Shown here: positions 53,108 through 62,266 of the stretch, piece after piece
Position numbering within the stretch: the first letter of the stretch is position 1
How the letters are laid out: each line of letters opens with the position of its first letter
NCBI GenBank assembly: GCA_022844275.1
Contig: JALHMB010000005.1
Location: forward strand, 434,001-498,000
Direction of reading: 5' to 3'
Source of the DNA: Hyphomicrobiaceae bacterium
GTDB lineage: Bacteria > Pseudomonadota > Alphaproteobacteria > Rhizobiales > Hyphomicrobiaceae
DNA: 64,000 nucleotides
Translations under genes and position numbers: made by a program
The notes under the pieces: generated by a model
Told to the model about the DNA's origin: nothing
Databases searched by the model: none
What the model saw: the letters and a program-made list of their open reading frames with translations, nothing else

Positions 53108-53853
53108 GCGAGAGTTCGGCGGTAACCTATCGCCGTGACGGCATGGTCGCGATCATCACGATGAACAAGCCGGATCGCATGAACCGTCTCGATAACGAGA
53201 TCGTCGACGGCCTGCATGATCGCTGGGTGCAGTTCATGGCCGACGATGCCGCGCGCGTTGCGGTGTTGACTGGCGCCGGTGAAAAGGCCTTCTCGGCCGG
53301 TGCCGATCTCAAGGCCGTGCCGCATCATCTCTATCATGGCATTCCCGGCATCGGATATCCGGTCGACAAGCCGGTGATCGCGGCGGTCGCTGGCTGGTGC
53401 ATTGGTGGTGGCATGGTGCTGACGACCATGTGCGATCTCATGATCGTCGCGGAGAACGCGAAGTTCTCCTATCCGGAAGTGAAGATCGCCTTCTCCGGCG
53501 GGCTGATATCCAATCTCGTCACGCGCATACCGCACAAGATCGCCATGGAGCTGCTGCTCGTCGGCGACACGATCGACGCGCAGCGCGCCTATGAGGTCGG
53601 CTACGCCAACAAGATCGTCCCGATCGACCAGCTCATGCCGACGGCCATGGACTACGCACGCCGTATTGCCGAGACGGCGCCCATGCCCTCGCGGATGCTG
53701 AAGCGCTTCGCCGACCAGACGCTGCCCAAAGGGCCGACCGAGATTGCGGGCATCGCACGCTCTCAGGTTGACGCGATCAATCGCAGCGAGGACTGGGTCG
53801 AGGGCCGCGCCGCCTTCGCCGAGAAGCGCGCGCCGAAATTCAAGGGCAAGTGA
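53104..53853 (+). CDS. Enoyl-CoA hydratase/isomerase family protein
   Basis: The 249-residue crotonase-fold protein has AFSAGADLK and GWCIGGGMVLTTMC (oxyanion hole). Both catalytic glutamates are present (FSYPEVKIAFSGG; KIAMELLLVGD), so a genuine hydratase or related lyase is likely. It has a short loop replacing the usual Asp/Glu-rich segment after LKAV. The start overlaps the CoA transferase stop (ATGA). It is convergent with the M20 gene at 53869 and ends the coupled triad 50931-53853. Confidence 0.9.
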   Translation: MSESSAVTYRRDGMVAIITMNKPDRMNRLDNEIVDGLHDRWVQFMADDAARVAVLTGAGEKAFSAGADLKAVPHHLYHGIPGIGYPVDKPVIAAVAGWCIGGGMVLTTMCDLMIVAENAKFSYPEVKIAFSGGLISNLVTRIPHKIAMELLLVGDTIDAQRAYEVGYANKIVPIDQLMPTAMDYARRIAETAPMPSRMLKRFADQTLPKGPTEIAGIARSQVDAINRSEDWVEGRAAFAEKRAPKFKGK

Positions 53854-53868
53854 GTGGGGCTGGCCCGC

Positions 53869-55161
53869 TCACGCCGTCTTCAACGGTGCGAGGCCGCACC
53901 AGCGCGCGGTGAAGAGCGCGATGGATTTCGTCGCCTCCATCACGGTCTTCAGCTCGAGTGCTTCGTCGATGCTGTGAATGTTACGTCCGCCGGGGCCATA
54001 CACGAGCGTCGGGATCTTGTCGTAGAGGATCGTAACGCGCGCATCGAGGTAGGCCGGCATGACCTGCCGCTCGAGCGGACTTCCGTGGATGGCCTCATGA
54101 GCGCCGGCGAGCGTTTTCTCGGCATCGCTGCCTGACTCGAGAACGAAGCCCTCGCAGGAGAAGCCTGTCCACTTGATTTCGGGCGGGGTGTTGCCGCTGC
54201 CGGGCGTGCGGCGTGAGAACTCGCTGATCGTCTGCTCGATGCGCCGCTTGAGATCGGATGCAGGCGTGCCCGGCAGCATCGACAGGCGGCAATGCACGGT
54301 GCAGGACGCGGGCACCGTCGAGTTCCAGTCGCCACCTTCAATCTGCCCGATATTGAGATTGATCGGGTGGACGAGATCCTTGAAGAGCGGATGCTGCGCC
54401 GCTTCGACGTTGAGTTCTTCTTCCAGGACCCGTAGCGCGCTGATCACTTTGTACGCCGCGTCGATGGCATTCACACCAGCCTGCATTTCGCGCGCGTGAG
54501 CCGGGCGGCCATACACGCGCACCGAGAACCAAACAACGCCGACATTGGCGTGCGTAAGCCTGCCATGGGTCGGTTCGGGGCAGATGGCGGCATCGGCGCG
54601 ATAGCCGCGCACGGACGTCGCGAGCGTGCCGTTGCCGGTGCTCTCTTCCTCGGGAACGGACTGCACGTGGATCGTCGCGGCCGGCTCGAAGCCTGCGCGT
54701 TTGATGGCATCGAGCGCAAAGATGTTGGCTGCGAGGCCGGCCTTCATGTCGGCGGCGCCGCGGCCGTACATCCAGCCATCGCGGATGACGGGATCATAGG
54801 GGGAATGGGTCCACATATCGGTCGGCCCCGGCGGCACGACGTCGATGTGCGCGTTCATAATGAGCGAGCGGCCCTTGGTGGCCTTCGGGCGATGCGTGCC
54901 AACGACGACCCAGGCATTCTCGTAGGACACGGCAATGGGTGAGAAGCCGGGGTGATCCTTGATGTCGGCTTCGGCAACGCACCAGCGGTCCATGTCATAG
55001 CCGCGCTTGGCCAGCGCATTGAAGACATAGTCTTGAACCGTGTGCTCGGCGCCGCGCACGGACGGGCAGCGTACGACATCCTGCAGGAAGGCAATTTCCT
55101 CGTCGAAACCGCGCTCGACCTCGTCGAGAATGCGCTTTTCGTCCGCCGCGATTGTGCTCAT
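53869..55161 (-). CDS. ArgE/DapE-type M20 deacylase
   Basis: The 430-residue protein has the M20 metal site: NAHIDVVPPGP, YGRGAADMKAGLAANI, SVPEEESTGNG, and a terminal histidine in GGRNIHSIDEALEL. This is the ArgE/DapE deacylase branch (N-acetyl- or N-succinyl-amino acids, or small peptides). The start codon overlaps the stop of the class III aminotransferase (four bases), so the two are coupled: release of an amino acid, then transamination, is a sensible sequence. It is the third M20-type hydrolase in 16 kb. Confidence 0.9.
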   Translation of the reverse strand: MSTIAADEKRILDEVERGFDEEIAFLQDVVRCPSVRGAEHTVQDYVFNALAKRGYDMDRWCVAEADIKDHPGFSPIAVSYENAWVVVGTHRPKATKGRSLIMNAHIDVVPPGPTDMWTHSPYDPVIRDGWMYGRGAADMKAGLAANIFALDAIKRAGFEPAATIHVQSVPEEESTGNGTLATSVRGYRADAAICPEPTHGRLTHANVGVVWFSVRVYGRPAHAREMQAGVNAIDAAYKVISALRVLEEELNVEAAQHPLFKDLVHPINLNIGQIEGGDWNSTVPASCTVHCRLSMLPGTPASDLKRRIEQTISEFSRRTPGSGNTPPEIKWTGFSCEGFVLESGSDAEKTLAGAHEAIHGSPLERQVMPAYLDARVTILYDKIPTLVYGPGGRNIHSIDEALELKTVMEATKSIALFTARWCGLAPLKTA

Positions 55162-56516
55162 GAAGTCTTTCCTTGCTTCTCTATCTTAGCGAGCGTCTCG
55201 TTGAGTGTGCGCTCGAAGATGTCGACCAGCTCGTTGATCTCTTCCGATGTGATGATGAGCGGTGGCGCCAGCATGACGTGATCGCCGACGATGCCGTCCG
55301 CGGTGCCGCCCGTTGGATAGCAGAGCATGCCATTGGCGAAGGCGTGCTTCTTGAAGTTCTCGGCAACCTTCTTCGCGCGCGGGAAAGGGGCCTTGGTCGT
55401 GCGGTCAGCAACGAGTTCAATGCCGACGAAAAGCCCGCGGCCGCGAATGTCGGCGACATGCGGATGCTGGCCGAGGCGCTGCTGCAGGCGCTCCTTCAAT
55501 TCGGCACCGCGCGCGCGGCAGTTGGCGAGCAGGCCCTCCTCCTCGATGACCTTCTGGACGGCGAGTGCCGCGGCGCAGGCCATGGGATGTGCGAGGTAGG
55601 TGTGCGTCCACGCGAGATTGCCCGAACCCTTGGCGAGGACATCGTAGTGCGCACTGCGCAGCAATACCGCGCCGATCGGCTGATAGCCGCCACCAAGACC
55701 CTTGGCGATGGCGATGAGGTCTGGAGAAACGCCATCCTCGGCAATGGCGAAGAGATGCCCCGTGCGACCCATGCCGGCCATGACTTCATCGACGATGAGG
55801 AACACGCCGTACTTGTCGCAGATGCGGCGGATTTCCTTGAAATAGCCCGGCGCTGGCGGCACGCAGCCGATCGTCGAGCCACTGACCGTCTCGGCGACGA
55901 ATCCCGCGACCTTCTCCGGGCCGACGCGGAGGATCTCCTCTTCGAGCGCGCGTGCGGCGCGCAGCCCGTAGTCCGCCTCGCTCTCGTCCTCGCGCTTGTT
56001 GCGGAAGGCGTAGCAGGGCGGGATGTGGCTCATGGAAATGCCGTCGCCGAAGACGGGTTCGAAGACGGTGCGCGTCGGCTTCGGGCCGGCCAGCGCGATG
56101 AGGCCGATGGTGCCGCCGTGATAGGATTGCTGGCGCGCAATGAAGTGGCTGCGCTGCGGCTCGCCACGCTCGACGTGGACCTGTCGTGTGAGCTTGAGCG
56201 CGCCCTCGACGGCCTCCGAGCCGCCAGAGACGAACGCGACGCGGCCGAAACCTTCAGGCGCCCGGGCTATGAGCCAGTCGGCGAGTTCCTCGGCAGGCTT
56301 CGAGGTGAAGAAGGACGTGTGCGCGTAGGCGACCTCGTCGGCTTGCTGTTTGATCGCCGCGACGACTTTGGGATGGCCGTGACCTATGGACGAGACCGCG
56401 GCGCCACCGGAAGCGTCGAGGTAGCTCTTGCCGTTCGTATCGACGAGCCGGACGCCTTTGCCGCCGGCGACGGTCGGATAGTCGTGGTTGAAGGCGCGGT
56501 TGATGAGATGCGTCAT
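55158..56516 (-). CDS. Class III (omega-type) aminotransferase
   Basis: The 452-residue PLP enzyme of the class III (acetylornithine/omega-amino-acid:pyruvate) family has D243 in IVDEVMAGMGRTG to bind the pyridine nitrogen and K272 in IAIAKGLGGGYQPIGA as the Schiff-base lysine. The substrate-end features (SFFTSKPAEELADWL; VSGGSEAVEGALKL) fit omega-amino-acid or amine substrates. It is cotranscribed with the ArgE/DapE-like gene. It is divergent neither way: it precedes a membrane protein gene on the same strand after ~100 bases. Confidence 0.92.
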   Translation of the reverse strand: MTHLINRAFNHDYPTVAGGKGVRLVDTNGKSYLDASGGAAVSSIGHGHPKVVAAIKQQADEVAYAHTSFFTSKPAEELADWLIARAPEGFGRVAFVSGGSEAVEGALKLTRQVHVERGEPQRSHFIARQQSYHGGTIGLIALAGPKPTRTVFEPVFGDGISMSHIPPCYAFRNKREDESEADYGLRAARALEEEILRVGPEKVAGFVAETVSGSTIGCVPPAPGYFKEIRRICDKYGVFLIVDEVMAGMGRTGHLFAIAEDGVSPDLIAIAKGLGGGYQPIGAVLLRSAHYDVLAKGSGNLAWTHTYLAHPMACAAALAVQKVIEEEGLLANCRARGAELKERLQQRLGQHPHVADIRGRGLFVGIELVADRTTKAPFPRAKKVAENFKKHAFANGMLCYPTGGTADGIVGDHVMLAPPLIITSEEINELVDIFERTLNETLAKIEKQGKTS

Positions 56517-56616
56517 GTACGAATTCCTGATCGGCGGGTGTTTCCGTGCGACGTGGCCGCGGCCAATGTGGCAGCCCGTCGATCCCGCGTCGAGAGGTGC
56601 TGCGGCATGGCAGATC

Positions 56617-58941
56617 TCAGCGGTTCCGGAGCGCGCTCAAGGCGCCTTCCAAGGGCCGGAAAGTGAACGTCACGTGGTGGCGCCCCGGCGGCACGGGCAC
56701 CGCGCGGAACAGGACGTTGGCGCGGACGATGGCTGCGCGTTGACCGCCGATTTCGGCAGTCCACCATTGATGCCAGGCATCATTGAGGACGACATAGCCG
56801 CCGTCCGGGCTCTCGACGTCGATCTCGATGCGGGTGTTGGCATAGGAGGCGAGTGCCGCCTTCCCAGGGCGCCTGTCAGGTGCACCGGACGGGGCGTGCT
56901 CGAGGAGCACGGTCGTGCGGAAGTCGATCTCCGGCCAAGTGCCGCTCTTCAGGAGGCCCTCGAAGTCTGCTGGAATGACGCGCGTTGCAAAGAGGACGCG
57001 GGGCAGCGCAGCCGGGTTCTCGTAGATCCAGGCATCCTTGGTCCGCTGAACGAGCGGCAGTGCGCCGGGCACCAGCAGCTTGTCGATGGTCTCGATGGGG
57101 GCGCCGGCGGCGATGTAGCGCAAGCCGAGCAGGTCTGTGAGCGGGCTGCGGTAGGACGGCAGCAGCGGCGCGAACTTGCGCTGATCGGGCAGCGCAGCGT
57201 GATCCTCGGCGCCGGTCGCGCGCGTATAGAGACCGAGACGCACGGGATTGTAGCCGAGCGTATTCTCGAGTGCGTGCGGTATGCTCGCGTTCGGCCAATG
57301 GAAACCGATGCCGACAAGCTCGACGCGATCGCGATACGTGGTGTCCGTGCGGACGTGCGATTTCAGCCATCGGACAGTGTCGTTGCCGCTCGCGGGATCG
57401 AGCACGTCGAACAGGGCCGGCGGCAAGGCAGACGAGCCGTTGTTGCCGTTGTTGAAGCCGAGATCGGTTGCCGTAAAGCCTGCCAGCACGAGCCCGGCGA
57501 GCACAGGTTGGAGCGCGAGGCGCGAGCGCGCCCAGGCAATGAGGACTGCGGCGACGAGGAAGACGGCAGCCGCGATCAGCATGGGCTCTGTTAGACGCGG
57601 CAGGCGATCAAGTCGCCAGCCGGAGAGCAAAGCGAAGGCGGCAGCAACGACGAGGAGGCCGATGACGATCGCGACAGGCAATAGACCTGGTTTTTTCCAT
57701 GGTGCCGCGAAAAGCCGGTGCGTGGCGTACCCGGCGAGAATGGCGAAGAGCGCGCCGATCAGAAATACCGCATCGGCCGGCCGGCGGTAGAGGTCGACGC
57801 CCGGAAAGAACGCATACATGAGTCGGAAGGCGGGTGTGTACCAGCCGAGTGCGTAAAGCAGAATGAGCGCGACGGCGATCGAGAAGAAGCGGATCTCGCG
57901 CGCCCAGAGTTGGCCGCTCAACAGGCCCGTGATGGTGAGCAGCAGTGGCACCGCGCCCACGTACAGAATCCCGACGTTTTGAGCCGTGAAGAGGCCCGTG
58001 CCGCGCCATGTCCAGCTCGGCGGCCCCCAATAGTCACTGCCAGCGGCACCGAAGATATCGGGGGAAATGAGCGTGAGCAGCAGCGCGGGGTGCAGCGAGC
58101 CGCGCCCTGCCCCGATGAAGTCGATCGAGGGGCGGTTGGACTCGGCAGCAAGGAGTAAGGTCATCAGGATCGGCAAGGCGATGAGTGCCAGACCGACTAC
58201 GCCTCCGACGACGAGCGGTAGAAGCGCTCGCCTGATTGCGCGTGCATGCTCATCGGCGCTCGCAAGGCACCAAAGCGCATAGCCGGCGGCGACGTAGATG
58301 GCGAGCAGGGCGACTTGGTCGCGGCCGAGGACGATGAGCGCGGCGAAGAAGCCGGCGAGCGCGCCATTGAGGAAGGAGCCGCGCGCAATTGTGCGCTCGA
58401 GGGAGAGCAGCAGCCACGGCAGATAGGCGAGGCTGAGCACCTGCCCATAGTGCTGCAGGCGCCAAGCCATGGCCGCGCCAAAGCTGAAAGCGAGCGCCGC
58501 GATCAGCGCGCCCGCCCAGTGCCAGCCGCGCTCGCGGAAATAGCAGATGAGGCCGACGCCGCCGAACGCCATGGTCGCGAGCACGGTCATGTCGACGGCC
58601 CAGAGGCTCGGATTGCCGTTCAGCAGCGCGAGCAGGAGAAACGGTGGCGAGAAGATCATCGACTGCGGATCGGCAATCTGCGGATGACCGGCGAAGACAT
58701 ACGGGTTCCACCAGGGCCAGTCGCCGCGCGCGAGGCTCTGGGCGAGGAACTGCACCTGCGGATGAAAGTGTGCCTTGGCGTCCCAGGGGATCGTCGCCAC
58801 GCCTGCGACCCACTGCCAGGTCATACCGACGAAAAGAAGCACGTAGGCCACGATAACGGGCGTGCGCGGCCAGTCGCCGGCTTGCCGCATCGACGTCAGA
58901 TCGACGGGCGTGCTTGTCGAGCGCAAGGTGTGCGTTGGCAT
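56617..58941 (-). CDS. YfhO-like polytopic membrane protein
   Basis: The 774-residue integral membrane protein has about 12-13 helices in the first ~560 residues and a C-terminal ~210-residue extracytoplasmic domain. The early loops contain IPWDAKAHFHPQVQFLAQSL and WNPYVFAGHPQIADPQSM, the pattern of bacterial YfhO-like and GT-C-type lipid-linked glycosyltransferases (an acidic residue in the first loop, aromatic-rich second loop). A role in moving sugars onto cell-wall or envelope polymers is likely by family. No cell-wall glycopolymer locus lies nearby. Function otherwise open. Confidence 0.75.
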   Translation of the reverse strand: MPTHTLRSTSTPVDLTSMRQAGDWPRTPVIVAYVLLFVGMTWQWVAGVATIPWDAKAHFHPQVQFLAQSLARGDWPWWNPYVFAGHPQIADPQSMIFSPPFLLLALLNGNPSLWAVDMTVLATMAFGGVGLICYFRERGWHWAGALIAALAFSFGAAMAWRLQHYGQVLSLAYLPWLLLSLERTIARGSFLNGALAGFFAALIVLGRDQVALLAIYVAAGYALWCLASADEHARAIRRALLPLVVGGVVGLALIALPILMTLLLAAESNRPSIDFIGAGRGSLHPALLLTLISPDIFGAAGSDYWGPPSWTWRGTGLFTAQNVGILYVGAVPLLLTITGLLSGQLWAREIRFFSIAVALILLYALGWYTPAFRLMYAFFPGVDLYRRPADAVFLIGALFAILAGYATHRLFAAPWKKPGLLPVAIVIGLLVVAAAFALLSGWRLDRLPRLTEPMLIAAAVFLVAAVLIAWARSRLALQPVLAGLVLAGFTATDLGFNNGNNGSSALPPALFDVLDPASGNDTVRWLKSHVRTDTTYRDRVELVGIGFHWPNASIPHALENTLGYNPVRLGLYTRATGAEDHAALPDQRKFAPLLPSYRSPLTDLLGLRYIAAGAPIETIDKLLVPGALPLVQRTKDAWIYENPAALPRVLFATRVIPADFEGLLKSGTWPEIDFRTTVLLEHAPSGAPDRRPGKAALASYANTRIEIDVESPDGGYVVLNDAWHQWWTAEIGGQRAAIVRANVLFRAVPVPPGRHHVTFTFRPLEGALSALRNR

Positions 58942-59102
58942 GGAGGGGTGCTTGTGCCCGGGCGTGACGGCTTATGCAGGGCAGAAACCTCGCCTGAGGG
59001 CATTTGGTCAAGCATGTCTGAGGCCGCATGTGCGCCGCTTGCGCTTAGGCGTGCCCAGTCGCTACCTTGCGGCCGAGGGTACTATCCAGGAAGGAAGCGG
59101 AA

Positions 59103-59900
59103 ATGCTGCTGACGGTAGAGGGGCGCGAGGTCTATGCCGGCACCGGCGGGAGACCGTTCACGCCGTCGCGTCCAGCCCTGGTCTTCATCCATGGCGCGGG
59201 GCTCGACCATACCTGCTGGCAGCTTCAGAGCCGCTGGTTCGCTTGGCATGGCTGGTCGGTTCTGGCGGTCGATCTGCCGGGGCATGGGCGGTCAGCGGGG
59301 CCGCCGCGCGAGTCGATCGCCGACCTCGTCACCTTCATCGAAGCGCTGCTCGCCGCGGCAGGTGTCGAGAAGGCCGCGCTGGTCGGCCACTCCATGGGCG
59401 CGATCGTAGCGCTCGAGACGGCTGCGAAGGCACCGGCCAAAGTCTCCCATCTGGCGCTGCTCGGCATTGCCTCCGCGATGCCCGTCCATCCGAACCTGCT
59501 GAAGAGCGCGCGCGACAACCCGCCTGCGGCCTATGACATGATGACAGGCTGGTGCTACAGCCCGCCCGCCAAGCTCGGCGGCAATACGGCTCCCGGCCTC
59601 TGGATGACGGGCGGTGCGCGGGCACTGCTCGGACAGGGTCAGCAGGGGGCACTCGCGGTCGATCTCGCGGCCTGCAACGAATGGAAGAGCGGTGCGGAGG
59701 CGGCTGCGAAAGTGCAGTGCCCGACGCTGTTTCTTTCCGGTGAAAGCGATGTGATGACGCCGGCGCGCAAGTCGGCCGAGCTTGCGAAGTTGGTTCCCGG
59801 TGCCAAGAGCATCACGCTCCCGCGCTCGGGGCACATCATGATGTCCGAGCAGCCCGATGCAACGCTCGACGCCCTAATCGCGCACCTCGGCGCCGCCTAG
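59103..59900 (+). CDS. Alpha/beta-hydrolase fold protein
   Basis: The 265-residue protein has the alpha/beta-hydrolase signature: FIHGAGLDHTCWQL (oxyanion hole HG), the nucleophile elbow GHSMGA (Ser), the acid in LSGESDVMTPA, and the histidine in LPRSGHIMMSEQP. The AVDLPGHGRS stretch fixes the family. Substrates range from esters to amides and lactones. The start at 59103 (MLLTVEG) follows AGGAAGGAAG; the frame is open 12 codons further. It heads the strand that also carries the gamma-glutamyltransferase-like gene (gap ~60 bases). Confidence 0.9.
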   Translation: MLLTVEGREVYAGTGGRPFTPSRPALVFIHGAGLDHTCWQLQSRWFAWHGWSVLAVDLPGHGRSAGPPRESIADLVTFIEALLAAAGVEKAALVGHSMGAIVALETAAKAPAKVSHLALLGIASAMPVHPNLLKSARDNPPAAYDMMTGWCYSPPAKLGGNTAPGLWMTGGARALLGQGQQGALAVDLAACNEWKSGAEAAAKVQCPTLFLSGESDVMTPARKSAELAKLVPGAKSITLPRSGHIMMSEQPDATLDALIAHLGAA

Positions 59901-59960
59901 ACGAAAGCATACATCCAACCTTCCCGATCCATATTCGCCTTCAGCAAGGACGTCCTACTC

Positions 59961-61562
59961 ATGCCCAAGCCCACGAGTGCGCTGTCGCCCAACTTCTCGC
60001 TCAAGCGCACGGTGCGGAAGCCCTCGGCGCGATCACGCGGCGGCATCGTGGTGACGCAGAACCGCATGGCATCCGAAGCCGGCGCGCGCGTCCTGAAGGA
60101 CGGTGGCCACGCAGTCGATGCGGCGGTCGCAGCTGCGATGACGGTCGGCGTCGCTGAGCCCTGGATGAGCGGCATCGGTGGCGTCGGCGCCATGCTCGTC
60201 TATGAGGCGAAGACTGGAAACATCCGCGCGTTCGATGGCGGCGGTCGCAGTCCAAAGACGCTCAACCCCAAGGACTACGAACTGGCCGGCGGTGTCGATG
60301 CCGGCAATCTCTTCGGCTGGCCGATGGTGAAAGGCAACATCAACACTGTCGGCCCCAAGGCCGTGATCGCGCCGACCCAGCCGGCACTTCTGGCCCTCGC
60401 CCACAAACACTACGGCACGAGGCGGTGGCGCGATCTGCTGAAGCCCGCCATCAAGCTTGCCGAGGAAGGCTTGCCGGTCGACTGGCACACAGCGGTCGTC
60501 ATCGGAGCGGCGATGAAGGATCTCCAGAAGGATCCCGGCGCCCGCGAGCGCTTTCTGCCCGGCGGTTTTCCGCCGTATGTCGCAGCCGCCATGGATCCGC
60601 GGACTATCGGGCGACTGCCGTGCCCGAGCCTCGCGAAGACGCTCAAAGCCATTGCTGCCGACGGCGCGGGCGCTGTGTACAAGGGCGCGCTCGCCAAGAG
60701 CATCGCCAACGACGTGCGCGCCATGGGCGGTTATCTCTCGGAGGAAGATCTGGCCGCCGTTGCGCCACCCGAGCGCGAGCCGCTGAAGATTTCTTACTTC
60801 GATCGCACGATCCATGTCCTGCCGGAGCTGAACGGTGGGCCGACGCTGGCTGTTGCCTTCCGCGAGCTTTTGAAGCTGCGCAAGAAGCCTGAGGCGAAGC
60901 CGAACGCGAAGACATTCCTCGCCTATGCCGCGGCCATGCAGGCTGCTTGGAAGCATCGCTTCAAGGTCATGGGCGATGCCGGCGAGAAGACCGCGCCGAC
61001 GAGCACGACGCATATCTCGGTCATCGATCGCGACGGCAATATGGTGACGCTGACGCAAACCCTGCTGACGCTTTTCGGCGCGCGCATCGTCCTGCCGCAG
61101 TCCGGCATCCTGATGAACAATGGCATCAACTGGTTCGACCCGACGCCGGGCGGACCGAATGCGATTGCGCCCGATGCGCGTGCGCTCGCTAATTACGTAC
61201 CGGCTGTGATGATCGGAAGTGATGCAACCATTGCGATCGGCGGTTGTGGCGGGCGCCGCATTCTTCCGGCGGTATTCCAGCTCCTGGCCATGTCGGCGGA
61301 CTTCGGCTTCGATCTCGAAGAGGCCTTTCATGAGCCGCGGCTTGACATCTCGAACGTCTCGCCGATCATCATCGATCGGCGCATGCCGCAGAAGACGATC
61401 GACGCTTTGACGGACCAGTTCAAGGCCGTCATCGGCGAGCCCGTCGAGTACCCTTCGAACTTCACGATCGCCGGAGCGGTGCGCCGATCGCGCGGACGCA
61501 ACGAAGGTGCGACCGAGCCTCATCACGTGTGGAGCGAGGCAGTGTCGGAAGATGAGGTGTAG
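59961..61562 (+). CDS. Gamma-glutamyltransferase family protein without signal peptide
   Basis: The 533-residue N-terminal-nucleophile enzyme of the GGT family has GIVVTQNRMASEAGARVLKD near the start. The self-cleavage/nucleophile segment is TSTTHISVIDRDGNMV, with Thr at about 349 equivalent to the E. coli nucleophile. It also has SGILMNNGINWFDPTPG and GPNAIAPDAR (substrate loop). Unlike most GGTs it lacks a signal peptide (it starts MPKPTSALSP), so it should be cytosolic. It may act as a glutathione or gamma-glutamyl-amide hydrolase, or as a related acylase. It sits after a hydrolase gene on the same strand. Confidence 0.9.
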   Translation: MPKPTSALSPNFSLKRTVRKPSARSRGGIVVTQNRMASEAGARVLKDGGHAVDAAVAAAMTVGVAEPWMSGIGGVGAMLVYEAKTGNIRAFDGGGRSPKTLNPKDYELAGGVDAGNLFGWPMVKGNINTVGPKAVIAPTQPALLALAHKHYGTRRWRDLLKPAIKLAEEGLPVDWHTAVVIGAAMKDLQKDPGARERFLPGGFPPYVAAAMDPRTIGRLPCPSLAKTLKAIAADGAGAVYKGALAKSIANDVRAMGGYLSEEDLAAVAPPEREPLKISYFDRTIHVLPELNGGPTLAVAFRELLKLRKKPEAKPNAKTFLAYAAAMQAAWKHRFKVMGDAGEKTAPTSTTHISVIDRDGNMVTLTQTLLTLFGARIVLPQSGILMNNGINWFDPTPGGPNAIAPDARALANYVPAVMIGSDATIAIGGCGGRRILPAVFQLLAMSADFGFDLEEAFHEPRLDISNVSPIIIDRRMPQKTIDALTDQFKAVIGEPVEYPSNFTIAGAVRRSRGRNEGATEPHHVWSEAVSEDEV

Positions 61563-61570
61563 GCAGTGGT

Positions 61571-62131
61571 TCAGCCGAGCCGGCCGCAGGTGCAGCGCTC
61601 GGGCTCGCGGTCGCGTATCCACTCGCGGAGCACGGTGACTTCTTCCGCCGAGAGAAGACGGCGCGCAGCCGGAATCAGCAGCGCGTTCTCCCACAGCACG
61701 TGACGGCGCATCGGCACGAAGTGCGCACGAAGAAGATAGCCAACCATATCAGGGTTCGTCGGCGGTCCGCCACGCGCGAGATCATGGAGCGTATCCACGA
61801 GCTCCTGATCGAAGCCGATGTCATTGGCGTGCTCGGAGGCAAGTTGCGCGACGCCGGCCATGAGCTCTGGATGGTTGTGACCATGGCGGTGAATGACGGG
61901 AAAGAGTGCTTGCTCCTCGAAGGCTGTGTGATTGGCCCAGCCGCGCTCGATGGCGGCGGAAGCCAACTGCGCGAGTTGAGGGGCGGCATTCGCCGGCAGG
62001 CCGTCCGCAATGTGCTCGAGGAGATCGCAGAGATCGAGACGCAGGGCGTTGTCGTCGTCGAGGAGCACGAAGGGGTCCACGATCGAACAGTTCACCTCCG
62101 CAAGCACGTGCAATTGAAATCTATCCGCCAT
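61571..62131 (-). CDS. Hemerythrin-domain protein
   Basis: The 186-residue four-helix protein has a DUF/HHE hemerythrin pattern: HTAFEEQALFPVIHRHGHNH (His and Glu ligands), HANDIGFDQELV and HFVPMRRHVLWENALLIP in successive helices. Such proteins bind a di-iron or related site and sense oxygen or NO, or protect against them. Its C-terminal RCTCGRLG adds two cysteines. The start at 62131 (MADRFQL) was chosen because upstream codons are Arg/Pro-rich. It is convergent with the GGT-like gene (eight-base gap). Confidence 0.82.
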   Translation of the reverse strand: MADRFQLHVLAEVNCSIVDPFVLLDDDNALRLDLCDLLEHIADGLPANAAPQLAQLASAAIERGWANHTAFEEQALFPVIHRHGHNHPELMAGVAQLASEHANDIGFDQELVDTLHDLARGGPPTNPDMVGYLLRAHFVPMRRHVLWENALLIPAARRLLSAEEVTVLREWIRDREPERCTCGRLG

Positions 62132-62266
62132 GGCACCCGGCCCTTGGTTCGAGCATCCAGTCCCCGCGTGCGCGGGAGCGCCGCTGTGCGGTCGGCGCGG
62201 AGGGTCAATGTGGTGCCGTGTGGATGCCGCCGCCTTGATGCGCGTCAAGCCGATGCCGAGGGGCTA

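Noticed and set aside
55173-56666. Open frame of 497 codons opposite the class III aminotransferase
   Set aside because: The aminotransferase has both PLP residues and full length on the minus strand. The opposite frame is a compositional shadow.
60033-61694. Long open frame (553 codons) opposite the gamma-glutamyltransferase-like gene
   Set aside because: The translation is Arg/Asp/His-rich without motifs, while the plus strand carries a full-length, motif-complete enzyme.
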